A stretch of 64,000 bases of DNA from contig URZY01000006.1 of NCBI GenBank assembly GCA_900552495.1, positions 50,734 through 114,733 on the forward strand, given 5' to 3'. The stretch is from an uncultured Mycoplasmatota bacterium. Its GTDB lineage: Bacteria; Bacillota_I; Bacilli_A; RF39; UBA660. Below the pieces are notes generated by a model. It saw only the letters and a list, made by a program, of their open reading frames with translations. It was not told the origin of the DNA and did not search any database. Both the position numbers and the translations under genes were made by a program. This document shows positions 39,745 to 48,555 of the stretch, one piece after another (positions within the stretch are counted from its first letter, which is position 1; each line of letters opens with the position of its first letter).

Positions 39745-41988
39745 ATGTTTTCTAGATTTAGTGAGGAAGCACAAAAAGTTCTATTAATGACTAAGAGAGA
39801 AATGCAAGAATTAAAACACCCATATGTTGGTAGTGAGCATTTACTTTTAGCTATTTTACATAATAAAGATTTAGAGTTAACTAAGTTTTTAGAGGAGTGT
39901 GGTCTAGGGTATGAAAAGTGCCGTAAGGAGATTATCTCTGTTATTGGAATTGGAAAAAGTTCTAACGATTGGTTTTTGTATACTCCACTTTTAAAAAGAG
40001 TAATTGAAAATGCTATCTTAGATTGTCGTGATAATGATAGTTTAATTACAGTGGAAGGCTTATTTGTTTCATTATTAGAAGAAGGAGAAGGGGTAGCTAA
40101 TAGAATATTGCTCGGAATGAATATTGATGTTGATTATTTGTATGAAAAGTTTTCAAATAGATTTATTTTGAAGAGTAATAAAAGTGGTAGAAAACTATTT
40201 GTTGAAGACTATGCAGTAGATTTAAATAAGAAATATAACTCAGATGGTTTTGATCCGGTGTATGGAAGAGATGATCAAGTTAATAGAGTAATGGAAATCT
40301 TACTTCGAAGGACTAAAAATAATCCTTTGTTGATAGGTGATGCTGGAGTTGGTAAAACAGCTATAGTTGAGGAATTGGTTAGAAGAATTGAAATAGGAAG
40401 TGTTCCTAAAAAGTTACTTAATAAAAGGGTTTTGTGTTTAGCTGTATCTTCACTTGTTGCCGGAACTAAGTATCGTGGTGAATTTGAAGAAAGAATAAAT
40501 CAAATTATTGAAGAATTAGAAGGTAATGAGGATATTATTTTATTTATTGATGAGTTTCACACGTTAGTTGGTGCTGGTGGGGCGGAAGGTGCAATAGATG
40601 CTGTTAATATATTGAAACCATATTTGGCACGTGGAAGTATTAGGATAATTGGTGCAACGACAAAAGATGAATATAGTAAATTTATTGAAGATGATCGAGC
40701 CCTTGATCGTAGATTTCAAAAAATATACGTATCTGAATCAACAATTGAAGAGACGGAGCAAATTTTGTTTAATTTACGAAAGACATATGAAAACTTTCAT
40801 AACGTTTTAGTTTCTGATGAAATTATTAAGGAAATTGTTAAACTTACCGATCGATATATTCATAATGGTAAATTTCCTGATAAAGCAATTGATGTTTTTG
40901 ATGAAGCTTGTGTGAAAACATCTTTTATTGATAGTAAAATAGATAAAAAGATAAAGAATTATACTTTTGATATAAAGAGAATTGCTGAAGAAAAAAATAA
41001 AGCAATTATTAATCACGATTATAAACAAGCAAGCATTTTAAAAGAAAAGCAAAAGTTAATAGAAAATGAATATGATAAAATGTTATTTAGAAGTGAAAAT
41101 TTAAAAAGTAGTAAAGCAGTTACTTTAGATGTTGTATATGATATTATTTATGAAAGAACGAAGATACCTGTTGCACATCTTAAAGGAATTAATGATAAGA
41201 AGTTAGCAAATCGGTTAAAGGAGTTTGTTTATGGCCAAGATAAAGTAATTGACAAAATAGTGACAACTATTCAAAATCAAGTTTATATTCAAAAAAAGAA
41301 ACCATTAACATTTTTATTGGTCGGTAAAAGTGGGATTGGTAAAACATTTTTTGTAAGGAAATACGCCGAAGAGCTTTATAATAAGGAATCGTTTATTCGA
41401 ATTGATATGAGTGAATACCGTGATGAATTTAGTAGTACAAAGATTATTGGAGCGCCACCAGGTTATATTGGATATAAAAATAATAGAACTTTGTTAGATA
41501 AAGTGAAATTTAACCCTTATTCTGTTTTATTATTAGATGAAATAGAAAAAGCTAGTCCTAGTGTAGTAAAGTTATTTTTGCAGGTATTTGACGAAGGATT
41601 TATGACTAGTTCAACAGGAGAAGTGGTTGATTTTAGTCATACTATTATTTTTATGACATCTAATTTAGGAAGCAATAGGTCAATGATTGGTTTTTCTGGT
41701 AATAAAAATGATTTAATTTTAGATAGAGTTAAAGATTTTTTGGGAATAGAACTTTATAATCGAATTGATGAAGTTGTTTTGTTTAATGACATTGATAAAA
41801 AGGTAATAGCTAGAATTATTGATAATAAAATGAAAGAATTTGGTTTTGATGAAAAACAAAGAAATAATTTGTCAGCAGAAATTGTTGATAAGGTTTTGAA
41901 GGAAATTAAAATTGAAGAGTCTGGTGCAAGAAGAATAGATAAGGTTGTGGATAAAATTTTAAAAGAGAGTAAGCTTTTAAGTATATAG
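39745..41988 (+). CDS. clpC: ClpC-type AAA+ protease ATPase
   Basis: 747 residues. The N domain with paired Clp repeats starts FSRFSEEAQKVLLMTKREM. AAA-1 has Walker A GDAGVGKT and the LDRRFQKIYV region; a short middle domain with a UVR-like KQASILKEKQKLI segment follows. AAA-2 has Walker A GKSGIGKT and DEIEKA. Unfolds substrates for ClpP; needs an adaptor such as MecA. The ctsR-mcsA-mcsB genes that precede clpC in Bacillus are absent and no CtsR heptad repeat is visible upstream. The middle region is shorter than in B. subtilis ClpC (810). Confidence 0.93.
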   Translation: MFSRFSEEAQKVLLMTKREMQELKHPYVGSEHLLLAILHNKDLELTKFLEECGLGYEKCRKEIISVIGIGKSSNDWFLYTPLLKRVIENAILDCRDNDSLITVEGLFVSLLEEGEGVANRILLGMNIDVDYLYEKFSNRFILKSNKSGRKLFVEDYAVDLNKKYNSDGFDPVYGRDDQVNRVMEILLRRTKNNPLLIGDAGVGKTAIVEELVRRIEIGSVPKKLLNKRVLCLAVSSLVAGTKYRGEFEERINQIIEELEGNEDIILFIDEFHTLVGAGGAEGAIDAVNILKPYLARGSIRIIGATTKDEYSKFIEDDRALDRRFQKIYVSESTIEETEQILFNLRKTYENFHNVLVSDEIIKEIVKLTDRYIHNGKFPDKAIDVFDEACVKTSFIDSKIDKKIKNYTFDIKRIAEEKNKAIINHDYKQASILKEKQKLIENEYDKMLFRSENLKSSKAVTLDVVYDIIYERTKIPVAHLKGINDKKLANRLKEFVYGQDKVIDKIVTTIQNQVYIQKKKPLTFLLVGKSGIGKTFFVRKYAEELYNKESFIRIDMSEYRDEFSSTKIIGAPPGYIGYKNNRTLLDKVKFNPYSVLLLDEIEKASPSVVKLFLQVFDEGFMTSSTGEVVDFSHTIIFMTSNLGSNRSMIGFSGNKNDLILDRVKDFLGIELYNRIDEVVLFNDIDKKVIARIIDNKMKEFGFDEKQRNNLSAEIVDKVLKEIKIEESGARRIDKVVDKILKESKLLSI

Positions 41989-42012
41989 TATCTTTTACTT
42001 TTTGTTATCGTA

Positions 42013-42021
42013 TGTTATAAT
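42013..42021 (+). promoter_or_regulatory. Extended -10 promoter of cysS
   Basis: TGTTATAAT, 18 bases before the GTG start. Confidence 0.6.
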
Positions 42022-42039
42022 AACGGCAGGTGATGAGAT

Positions 42040-43437
42040 GTGAAATTATATAATACATTGACAAAAAAAGTTGAGGAATTTATTCCTAATGAAGTAGGAA
42101 AAGTAAAAATGTATACATGTGGCCCTACTGTTTATCATTATGCTCATATTGGTAATCTTAGAAGTTATATATTTGAGGATGTATTGGAGAAAGGTCTTGA
42201 ATACCTTGGTTATGATGTTACACGCGTTATGAATATTACAGATGTTGGTCATTTAACTAGTGATGCTGACTCCGGCGAAGATAAGATGGCTAAGGGAGCC
42301 AAACGAGAGGGCAAGACAGTTTATGAAATAGCAGATTTTTATACAAAGGCTTTTTTTAACGATGCTGCAAGTTTGAATATTAGAAAACCAAAAATAGTTG
42401 AGAAGGCTAGTGACCATATTGAAACATATATTAAAATGATTAAGAAACTCATTGCTGATGGTTATGCTTATATTTCTAATGGAAACGTTTATTTTGATAT
42501 TAGTAAAGCAAAGGATTACTATAAATTATCTGGTAAAAATCCAGATGATTTGATGGTTGGTGTTAGAGACTCAGTAGAAGAAGATAAGTCAAAACGCAAT
42601 CCATATGATTTTGTGTTATGGTTTACGGTGTCTAAATTTGAAAATCAAGATATGAAATGGGATTCTCCTTGGGGAATTGGCTATCCAGGATGGCATATAG
42701 AATGTTCGGGAATTTCTTATGAAAAGTTGGGTGAATATTTAGATATTCATTGTGGTGGAGTTGATAATATATTTCCACATCATACTAATGAGATAGCTCA
42801 AAGCGAAGCTTTTGTTGGACATAAATGGTGTAATTATTGGTGTCATGGAGCTCATTTGAATGATGAAACCGGAAAAATGAGTAAATCTAAAGGCGAATTT
42901 TTGACTGTTAACTTGTTAATTAATAAAGGTTATAATCCATTGGATTATCGTTATTTCTGTCTTAATAGTCATTATCGTAATTCGTTAGTATTTAGTTATG
43001 ATTCACTTGATACTTCTAGGAAGGCATTTAATAAGCTTCGCAGTAAGGTAGCATTACTTGTTAGAACAGGCGAAGTAAATCAAGAAAAGTTTAATACTTA
43101 TAAAGAAAAATTTAAAGAAGCCTTTTCTAATGATATTAATACGGCACAGATGTTAACCGTTGTCTATGATGTTTTAAAGGATAATGAATTAAATGATGTA
43201 ACAAAATTTAAATTGATAGAGGATTTTGATACGGTTTTATCATTGGATTTAACAAAGAAAGAAGAAGTAAAAATTGAATCTGCATTGGAAGAAGATATAA
43301 AGAAAAAAATCGAAGAAAGAAGCGAAGCAAAAAAAGCTAGAAATTTTGCTAAGGCGGATGCAATTAGGGATGAGTTATTATCTAACGGTATAAAATTAAT
43401 TGATACTCGTGAAGGAACAACTTATGAAGTTATGTAA
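42040..43437 (+). CDS. cysS: Cysteine--tRNA ligase
   Basis: 465 residues from GTG 42040 with AGGTGATGAG before it. Class I synthetase: zinc ligands in YTCGPTVYHYAHIGN (HIGN for HIGH), WHIECSG, the HHTNEIAQSEA zinc part and KMSKSKGEF. Start of the cysS-mrnC-rlmB-sigH series, as in Bacillus. Confidence 0.97.
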   Translation: MKLYNTLTKKVEEFIPNEVGKVKMYTCGPTVYHYAHIGNLRSYIFEDVLEKGLEYLGYDVTRVMNITDVGHLTSDADSGEDKMAKGAKREGKTVYEIADFYTKAFFNDAASLNIRKPKIVEKASDHIETYIKMIKKLIADGYAYISNGNVYFDISKAKDYYKLSGKNPDDLMVGVRDSVEEDKSKRNPYDFVLWFTVSKFENQDMKWDSPWGIGYPGWHIECSGISYEKLGEYLDIHCGGVDNIFPHHTNEIAQSEAFVGHKWCNYWCHGAHLNDETGKMSKSKGEFLTVNLLINKGYNPLDYRYFCLNSHYRNSLVFSYDSLDTSRKAFNKLRSKVALLVRTGEVNQEKFNTYKEKFKEAFSNDINTAQMLTVVYDVLKDNELNDVTKFKLIEDFDTVLSLDLTKKEEVKIESALEEDIKKKIEERSEAKKARNFAKADAIRDELLSNGIKLIDTREGTTYEVM

Positions 43438-43463
43438 GGATTAGATTATGTCTAATTCTTTTT
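43438..43463 (+). terminator. Terminator after cysS
   Basis: GGATTAGA / TCTAATTC with a five-base loop, followed by TTTTT, directly after the stop codon. Confidence 0.8.
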
Positions 43464-43551
43464 GTTTGTTTTTTACGTTAAATATGTTAATATAGGTTTG
43501 TTTTGTGGTTAAGCGATATTTAAAAATGATATAATGTAGGTGGTGAAGATT

Positions 43552-43926
43552 ATGCAAACAAAAGAAATTAATGTATTGGTATTAGCTTATCTTGGTGACA
43601 CTATATATGAAAATTATGTAAGAAGATATTTAATTAATCTTGGAATTGGGAATGTTAATGATTTACAAAAAGAGGCTATTAACTATGTTAGTGCTAAATC
43701 ACAAGCAAGTTTTTTAATGAAAATGTTAGACGAAGGCTTTTTGAGCGATGAAGAAATAAATATTGTAAAGAGGGCTAGAAATTATAAAACGACGTCTCAT
43801 CCTAAGAATTGTGATATTGTTACTTATAAGTATGCAACAGGATTAGAAAGTTTGATTGGTTATTTGGATTTGGAGAATGAAAAAGATAGAGTAGTGGAAA
43901 TAATGAATTATATATTGGGAGAATAA
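43552..43926 (+). CDS. mrnC: Mini-ribonuclease 3 (Mini-III)
   Basis: 124 residues from ATG 43552 (AGGTGGTGA upstream; GTG 43540 lies in that site). RNase III catalytic domain only, with LVLAYLGDTIYENYVRRYL and RARNYKTTSHPKN. Matures 23S rRNA ends from double-stranded stems. Extended -10 TGATATAAT at 43527-43535. The gap to rlmB is three bases. Confidence 0.93.
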   Translation: MQTKEINVLVLAYLGDTIYENYVRRYLINLGIGNVNDLQKEAINYVSAKSQASFLMKMLDEGFLSDEEINIVKRARNYKTTSHPKNCDIVTYKYATGLESLIGYLDLENEKDRVVEIMNYILGE

Positions 43927-43929
43927 TTT

Positions 43930-44628
43930 ATGTTGGTATATGGAAGAAATGTTGCAAGAGAAATTTTGCGGAAAAGAAAAAAGATTGAAAAAATAATTTT
44001 ACAAGAAGGATTTGATGATAAAGAGATTAATTCTCTAATAGAAAAAGGAAATTTTAAGGTAATAATAAAGCCAAAACGTGATATTGATCGTTTGGCAGAT
44101 GGAGTTCATCAAGGTATAATACTATACATTCCGGATTACAAGTACAAAAATTTAAATGAAGTACTTGAAAATGAACCTCATTTTATTGTTTTGCTTGATC
44201 ATTTAGAAGATCCTCATAATTTAGGAGCAATTATAAGGACTTGTGAAGCAGCTGGTGTAGATGCAATTATTATGCCTAAAGATCGTCAAGTTATGATTAA
44301 TTCAACAGTTATGAAAACAAGTGTAGGTACACTTGATAATATGAATATTGTTGCGGTAACAAATTTAGTTCAAACTATGAAAGAACTTAAGAATAATGGT
44401 TTTTGGTTAGTGGGGACTGCTTTAAATAATAGTGTTGATTATCGTAGTATTAATTATTCTGGTAAAATAGGACTTGTTATTGGTAATGAGGGTAGTGGAA
44501 TGTCACGTCTCGTAGGAAAAGAATGTGATTTTATTGCTAAGATACCAATGTATGGAACTACTAATAGTTTAAATGCATCAGTTGCGGCAGGAATTATGAT
44601 TTATGAGGTTATCCGAAATAGAAAGTAG
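43930..44628 (+). CDS. rlmB: 23S rRNA (Gm2251) 2'-O-methyltransferase RlmB (TrmH family)
   Basis: 232 residues. SPOUT fold with a short N-terminal L30e-like domain (YGRNVAREIL) and the TrmH motifs LDHLEDPHNLGAIIRTCEAAG, VIGNEGSGMSRL and NSLNASVAAGI. Synteny mrnC-rlmB-sigH matches Bacillus except that rae1 (yacP) is missing after it. Confidence 0.94.
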   Translation: MLVYGRNVAREILRKRKKIEKIILQEGFDDKEINSLIEKGNFKVIIKPKRDIDRLADGVHQGIILYIPDYKYKNLNEVLENEPHFIVLLDHLEDPHNLGAIIRTCEAAGVDAIIMPKDRQVMINSTVMKTSVGTLDNMNIVAVTNLVQTMKELKNNGFWLVGTALNNSVDYRSINYSGKIGLVIGNEGSGMSRLVGKECDFIAKIPMYGTTNSLNASVAAGIMIYEVIRNRK

Positions 44629-44634
44629 GAATTA

Positions 44635-45228
44635 ATGGATTATAAAGAATTAAATGATTATGAACTTGTATATCGCATTAGAGAAAATTCTGATGACGAT
44701 GCTATGATGTTGCTAATGAAAAAATATGAACCTATTATTTGCAGTTATGCAAAAAAGTTTATTGAATTTGCCGGTGGTTGCGGAGCAGATATGGATGACT
44801 TGATTCAAGAAGGTAGGCTTGCTATTACAAAGGCTTTGAAAGCATATGATCAAAATAAGGCTTCTATTTTTTATACTTATGTTACAGTTTGTATTGAGAG
44901 AAGTTTTTATACTTATTGTCGAAACTTAACTTATAAAAAGAATTTTGCTCTTAATTATGCTATAAGTGATGAAAATGTTTATAATTATGTAGCAGATAAT
45001 TTTGATTTATCGAGTTATGTTATTAATGCATTTAGTGAAAGAGAGTTTTTGATATCTATAAGGAGCAATTTCAATTTAATTGATAGTAGTATTTTTGAAC
45101 TCCGATATAATGGTTTTAGTTATAAGGAAATAAGTGAATTGTTAGATATATCGTTTAGTTTAGTAGATAGTCGTTTATGTAAAATAAGAAAGATTTTACA
45201 GCGAAATAGAGACAAATTTTATATTTAA
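44635..45228 (+). CDS. sigH: RNA polymerase sigma factor, SigH (Spo0H) family
   Basis: 197 residues (B. subtilis 218). Region 2 includes MDDLIQEGRLAITKALKAYD and SIFYTYVTVCIERSFYTYCR; region 4 is YNGFSYKEISELLDISFSLVDSRLCKIRKIL. Position after rlmB and before secE-nusG identifies it as SigH, which drives early sporulation and stationary-phase genes. Sequence is fairly divergent from Bacillus SigH, so promoter recognition may differ. Its stop lies in a terminator. Confidence 0.85.
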   Translation: MDYKELNDYELVYRIRENSDDDAMMLLMKKYEPIICSYAKKFIEFAGGCGADMDDLIQEGRLAITKALKAYDQNKASIFYTYVTVCIERSFYTYCRNLTYKKNFALNYAISDENVYNYVADNFDLSSYVINAFSEREFLISIRSNFNLIDSSIFELRYNGFSYKEISELLDISFSLVDSRLCKIRKILQRNRDKFYI

Positions 45229-45240
45229 ATTTGTCTTTTT
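45211..45240 (+). terminator. Terminator overlapping the end of sigH
   Basis: GACAAATTT / AAATTTGTC with a seven-base loop and five T; the left arm codes the last residues. Confidence 0.85.
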
Positions 45241-45280
45241 ATTATGTTTGATATAAAATGATAATAGGGAGAGTGCGATC

Positions 45281-46027
45281 ATGAAACGAGAAATTTATAG
45301 TGATTCAAGTATTGTTAATTTTGCTGATTATAGAAATCAAAGAAATACTAAAAAAATGCAACAACAAGATGCAATTTCTTTAAATTCATGGATTGGTTCT
45401 TTTCGTAATGAAGAAGAGATGCGAGAAATCTTTTTAAATATGGATCGTGCTATGAAATATCTTCATGAAAGAGGTTATTGTATTAGGACTTTTGATCCAA
45501 GACATATTATGATTTTAAATAATTCGACTAATCAAATTAAATTTGAGCCTATAAAGATGCCTAATGATGAAGGCGAAAAAAGAAAGATTATTAAGGAGGA
45601 TATATATAATTCATCTTTTGTTCAAGTTGGACTTTATTCTAATTGTTTGCAATATTTAAATAAGACCTTTTTAAAGAGTAATTTTGATGATTTTTCTCAG
45701 TTCGTTCCGGTTGGAGATGTTCCATATTATAGAGGAGTTATTGATAGAGGTGCATCGGTTTATTTTTGTGAATATGCGATGGAAAAAGTTAATAGAGATT
45801 TAGCGGCGATGGAGGCAGAACTTGCGGCTGAAGGAAAAACGAGTAATACACAAAGAAAAAAATATGATGATACTGGAATAAATGATCGAATAAATGATTC
45901 TATTTATAAAGAGATTAGTAAGGGGCGAAAAGAAGCTGCGTTTATAAGTTTTCTATTATTTCCAACAGCTATCTTGGTTTTAGGAATGATTTTGGCAGTT
46001 ATAGCTTGGGCTATTAGTTTTATATAA
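45281..46027 (+). CDS. Tail-anchored protein with degenerate kinase-like segment
   Basis: 248 residues, unknown family. The segment MKYLHERGYCIRTFDPRHIM (58-77), followed by ILNNSTNQIKFE, resembles the helix E and catalytic loop of Ser/Thr kinases (YLH..G..HRD.KP.NIL), but HRD is IRT and the Asn is His, so it would be inactive. A P-loop and a DFG are not seen. An acidic/Ala-rich helix (about 168-186) and a charged linker lead to one C-terminal transmembrane helix (219-246), with the bulk in the cytosol. It occupies the place of rpmG between sigH and secE. GGGAGAGTG upstream of ATG. Confidence 0.65.
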   Translation: MKREIYSDSSIVNFADYRNQRNTKKMQQQDAISLNSWIGSFRNEEEMREIFLNMDRAMKYLHERGYCIRTFDPRHIMILNNSTNQIKFEPIKMPNDEGEKRKIIKEDIYNSSFVQVGLYSNCLQYLNKTFLKSNFDDFSQFVPVGDVPYYRGVIDRGASVYFCEYAMEKVNRDLAAMEAELAAEGKTSNTQRKKYDDTGINDRINDSIYKEISKGRKEAAFISFLLFPTAILVLGMILAVIAWAISFI

Positions 46028-46036
46028 TGAAAAATG

Positions 46037-46065
46037 TTGACATTTCTAAGTGTTTATGCTATTTT
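46037..46065 (+). promoter_or_regulatory. Promoter of secE-nusG
   Basis: TTGACA, 17 bases, TATTTT with a TGn extension (TGC). A weak hairpin AACAC / GTGTT with a T-rich tail (46073-46097) follows the start and may attenuate. Confidence 0.75.
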
Positions 46066-46120
46066 ATAGGTGAACACGTAGAAGTGTTTTTATTTTGATA
46101 AAATTAGGAATGGTGAAAAT

Positions 46121-46453
46121 ATGGCTGAAGTAAGAAAAAAAGAGAAAGTAGAAAAGTATAATATTGATGAAATAGCTGTAAAAACTAAAAATCAAGAAGA
46201 ACCTAAAAAAATTGAAAAGAAAGAACAGAAGAAAAAAAGTCAAAAGAAAGTTAAAGAAGAAAAGAAAAGTTTATGGGTAAGATTTCGTATTTTCTGTCAT
46301 GGCGTTAAGATTGAATTTGGAAAAGTACACTGGCCTGGAAAGAAGGATATGATTCGTTATTCTATAGCGACAATCTTCTTTGTAATTTTTTGTGCATTAT
46401 TCTTTTATCTAATTAATATTATTTTTGCACTAGTTCAAACATTATTTAAATAG
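46121..46453 (+). CDS. secE: Preprotein translocase subunit SecE
   Basis: 110 residues. The conserved C-terminal part is KIEFGKVHWPGKKDMIRYSI and one transmembrane helix (about 83-106). A Lys/Glu-rich N-terminal extension of about 50 residues is unusual for Gram-positive SecE (59 residues in B. subtilis). Clamps SecY in the Sec channel. Fifteen bases before nusG. Confidence 0.92.
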   Translation: MAEVRKKEKVEKYNIDEIAVKTKNQEEPKKIEKKEQKKKSQKKVKEEKKSLWVRFRIFCHGVKIEFGKVHWPGKKDMIRYSIATIFFVIFCALFFYLINIIFALVQTLFK

Positions 46454-46467
46454 AAGGAGTCTTATTT

Positions 46468-47001
46468 ATGGAAAAACAATGGTATGTAGTAAATACTTAT
46501 TCTGGTCATGAGAATAAAGTAAAAGAAAAACTTGAAATGAGAGCTGAATCAATGGATATGCAAGACTTTATTTACAGAGTCGTAATTCCAGAGGAGAAAG
46601 TCGTAGAAGTTAAAGATGGCGTGTCTAAGGAAAAAACAAAGAAAATGTTTCCTGGATATATTTTGGTAGAGATGGTTATGTCAGATGAAGCGTGGTATGT
46701 AGTTCGTAATACTCCAGGTGTTACTGGTTTCATCGGATCAAGTGGTAAAGGAGCCAAACCAACACCTTTACAACCATATGAAGTTGATAAAATTCTTGGT
46801 AATATGGGAATTAGTAGAATTGATGTTGATACAGAACTTACAGAAGGTGCAAAAGTTAAAATTATTGATGGTCCATTTAATGGAATGTATGGTAAGGTTG
46901 ACACTGTTGATTTACCAAACCAAAAAGTTATGCTTTTAGTTGACTTATTTGGACAAGAAACTTCTGTTGAAGTTGAATTGAGTCAAATCGAAAAAGCATA
47001 A
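46468..47001 (+). CDS. nusG: Transcription elongation factor NusG
   Basis: 177 residues, AAGGAG before ATG. NGN domain begins WYVVNTYSGHENKVKEKL and includes MFPGYILVEM; the KOW domain holds EGAKVKIIDGPFNGMYGKV. Binds the RNA polymerase clamp to control pausing, and couples to the ribosome. Confidence 0.97.
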   Translation: MEKQWYVVNTYSGHENKVKEKLEMRAESMDMQDFIYRVVIPEEKVVEVKDGVSKEKTKKMFPGYILVEMVMSDEAWYVVRNTPGVTGFIGSSGKGAKPTPLQPYEVDKILGNMGISRIDVDTELTEGAKVKIIDGPFNGMYGKVDTVDLPNQKVMLLVDLFGQETSVEVELSQIEKA

Positions 47002-47009
47002 GAAAGTAC

Positions 47010-47038
47010 TTGCCAAAAGCAAAACTTTATGTTATTAT
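47010..47038 (+). promoter_or_regulatory. Promoter of rplK-rplA
   Basis: TTGCCA, 17 bases, TATTAT with TG extension. It is just after the nusG stop. Confidence 0.7.
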
Positions 47039-47069
47039 TTTGGTGCTATATTTAGTTTAATATAGATTT

Positions 47070-47122
47070 AGTGGGAAGCATGGTTTGCATTGAAAAGCGG
47101 TAATCAAGCTATTTGGACCACT
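47070..47122 (+). promoter_or_regulatory. rplK leader hairpin, candidate L1 autoregulatory site
   Basis: AGTGG at 47070-47074 pairs with CCACT at 47118-47122, enclosing GGAAGC. In bacteria L1 represses the L11-L1 mRNA by binding a leader that mimics its 23S site; a GTGGGA...CCAC element precedes rplK in Bacillus too. L1 binding here is inference. Confidence 0.5.
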
Positions 47123-47158
47123 CGCGAAAACTAAAGATTTTATTAGGAGGTGTTTTTC

Positions 47159-47590
47159 GTGGCAAAGGAAGCAATTAAGAAAATTAAATTACAAATCCAA
47201 GCAGGAAAAGCTACACCAGCTCCACCAGTTGGAACTGTATTAGGACCTGCGGGAATTAATCTACAAGAATTCTGTACTAAGTACAATGATGCAACTAGAG
47301 ATAAAATGGGAGACGTATTACCTGTTGAAATTTCAATTTATGAAGACAGAAGTTTCGATTTTGTAATTAAAACTCCACCAACAGCTTTCTTATTAAAGAA
47401 ATATGCTAAAATTCAAAAAGGTTCTACTAAGGGATCTAAGGAAAGTGTTGCAACTATTTCAGAAGCTCAATTAAGAGAAATCGCTGAAACTAAGTTACAA
47501 GACTTAAATGCATATGATGTAGAGGCTGCTATGAAAATTGTAGCTGGTACAGCTAAAAACATGGGAATTGCTGTTGAAGGACAAGAGTAA
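47159..47590 (+). CDS. rplK: 50S ribosomal protein L11
   Basis: 143 residues from GTG 47159 (GGAGG eight bases upstream; the frame from GTG 47150 begins inside that site). KLQIQAGKATPAPPVGTVLG and PAGINLQEFC are canonical, as is KTPPTAFLLKKYAKIQKGS. Forms the GTPase-associated centre with 23S rRNA; needed for stringent-factor activation. Confidence 0.97.
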   Translation: MAKEAIKKIKLQIQAGKATPAPPVGTVLGPAGINLQEFCTKYNDATRDKMGDVLPVEISIYEDRSFDFVIKTPPTAFLLKKYAKIQKGSTKGSKESVATISEAQLREIAETKLQDLNAYDVEAAMKIVAGTAKNMGIAVEGQE

Positions 47591-47626
47591 TTCAAAAAGT
47601 TAAGAGTAATTAATTTATAGATTATT

Positions 47627-47690
47627 CACATATAGGTTTAACCTATGTGGAAGGAATTTTGTTTAAATCCGCTTAAACCACATAAGGAGG
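47627..47690 (+). promoter_or_regulatory. rplA leader with two mutually exclusive hairpins next to the ribosome-binding site
   Basis: TATGTGG (47644-47650) can pair upstream with CACATA (47627-47632, extended by AGGT/ACCT) or downstream with CCACATA (47678-47684). The downstream arm ends on the first base of the Shine-Dalgarno AAGGAGG (47684-47690). This looks like a translational switch, perhaps sensing free L1. Confidence 0.5.
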
Positions 47691-47699
47691 AAAAAGAAA

Positions 47700-48395
47700 A
47701 TGGGAAAAAGAAGTAAAAAATATACTGAAGCTCTTTCTAAAGTAGAAAAAGGTAAGGTATATTCTAAAGAAGAAGCTATTAAGTTAGTTAAAGAAACTTC
47801 AATTAGTTCATTTGATGGTTCTGTTGAAGTAGCAATGAGATTAAATCTTGATACTAAAAAAGCTGATCAACAATTAAGAGGTGCTATTGTACTTCCAAAG
47901 GGAACAGGTAAGACTAAAAAGGTTTTAGTTATTGCAAAAGGAGAAAAAGCAAATCTAGCAAAAGAAGCAGGTGCTGACTATGTTGGTGATGTTGATATGT
48001 TAGAAAAAATTGAAAAAGAAAATTGGTTTGACTTTGATACAATGATTGCTACTCCAGATATGATGCCTTTGTTAGGTAAATTAGGTAAAGTTTTAGGACC
48101 AAAGGGTTTAATGCCAAATCCTAAGACTGGAACAGTTACTATGGATGTTGCTAAGGCAGTTGAAGAAGTAAAAGCAGGACGCGTTGAATATAGAACAGAT
48201 AGTTTTGGAAATATTCATGGTGTGATTGGTAAAGTTTCTTTCTCAGAGGAAGATTTACTTACTAACTTAAATGCCTTTGTTGCACAAATATTGAGAATTA
48301 AGCCTGCAACAGTAAAGGGTGATTATGTTAAGAATATTTCAGTATCTTCTACTATGGGTCCTGGAATTAAAATTGAAAATGACTTTGACAAATAA
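47700..48395 (+). CDS. rplA: 50S ribosomal protein L1
   Basis: 231 residues, normal. GKRSKKYTEAL start, then PKGTGKTKKVLVIAKGEKA, GPKGLMPNPKTGTVT and YRTDSFGNIHGVIGKVSF. Forms the mobile L1 stalk at the E site. The promoter for rplJ overlaps its last codons. Confidence 0.98.
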   Translation: MGKRSKKYTEALSKVEKGKVYSKEEAIKLVKETSISSFDGSVEVAMRLNLDTKKADQQLRGAIVLPKGTGKTKKVLVIAKGEKANLAKEAGADYVGDVDMLEKIEKENWFDFDTMIATPDMMPLLGKLGKVLGPKGLMPNPKTGTVTMDVAKAVEEVKAGRVEYRTDSFGNIHGVIGKVSFSEEDLLTNLNAFVAQILRIKPATVKGDYVKNISVSSTMGPGIKIENDFDK

Positions 48396-48413
48396 TATTT
48401 GTTGAGTTATAAT
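48385..48413 (+). promoter_or_regulatory. Consensus sigma-A promoter of rplJ-rplL
   Basis: TTGACA, 17 bases, TATAAT: a perfect consensus, overlapping the stop codon of rplA. Confidence 0.9.
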
Positions 48414-48427
48414 AAAGACAATTTGTT

Positions 48428-48530
48428 GGTGCCATAGACAGTAGGTATACAAATAAATCCTACCGAGGACTTTAAAAAGTATTCAAGAAGTTCTTTGGCT
48501 GTTATGGTTAGAGAACTTTTTTATGGCATC
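48428..48530 (+). promoter_or_regulatory. Ribosomal protein L10 leader
   Basis: Contains the leader hallmarks AGACAGTAGGT (about 48437-48446) and ATCCTACCGAGG (48457-48468), which pair as GTAGG/CCTAC. An outer stem GGTGCCAT / ATGGCATC closes the structure. Inside, AAGTTCT (48488-48494) and AGAACTT (48512-48518) with a T-run form a terminator. L10(L12)4 binds this class of leader to repress rplJL. Confidence 0.9.
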
Positions 48531-48555
48531 CCTAAATAGATTAAGGAGGTGTATT

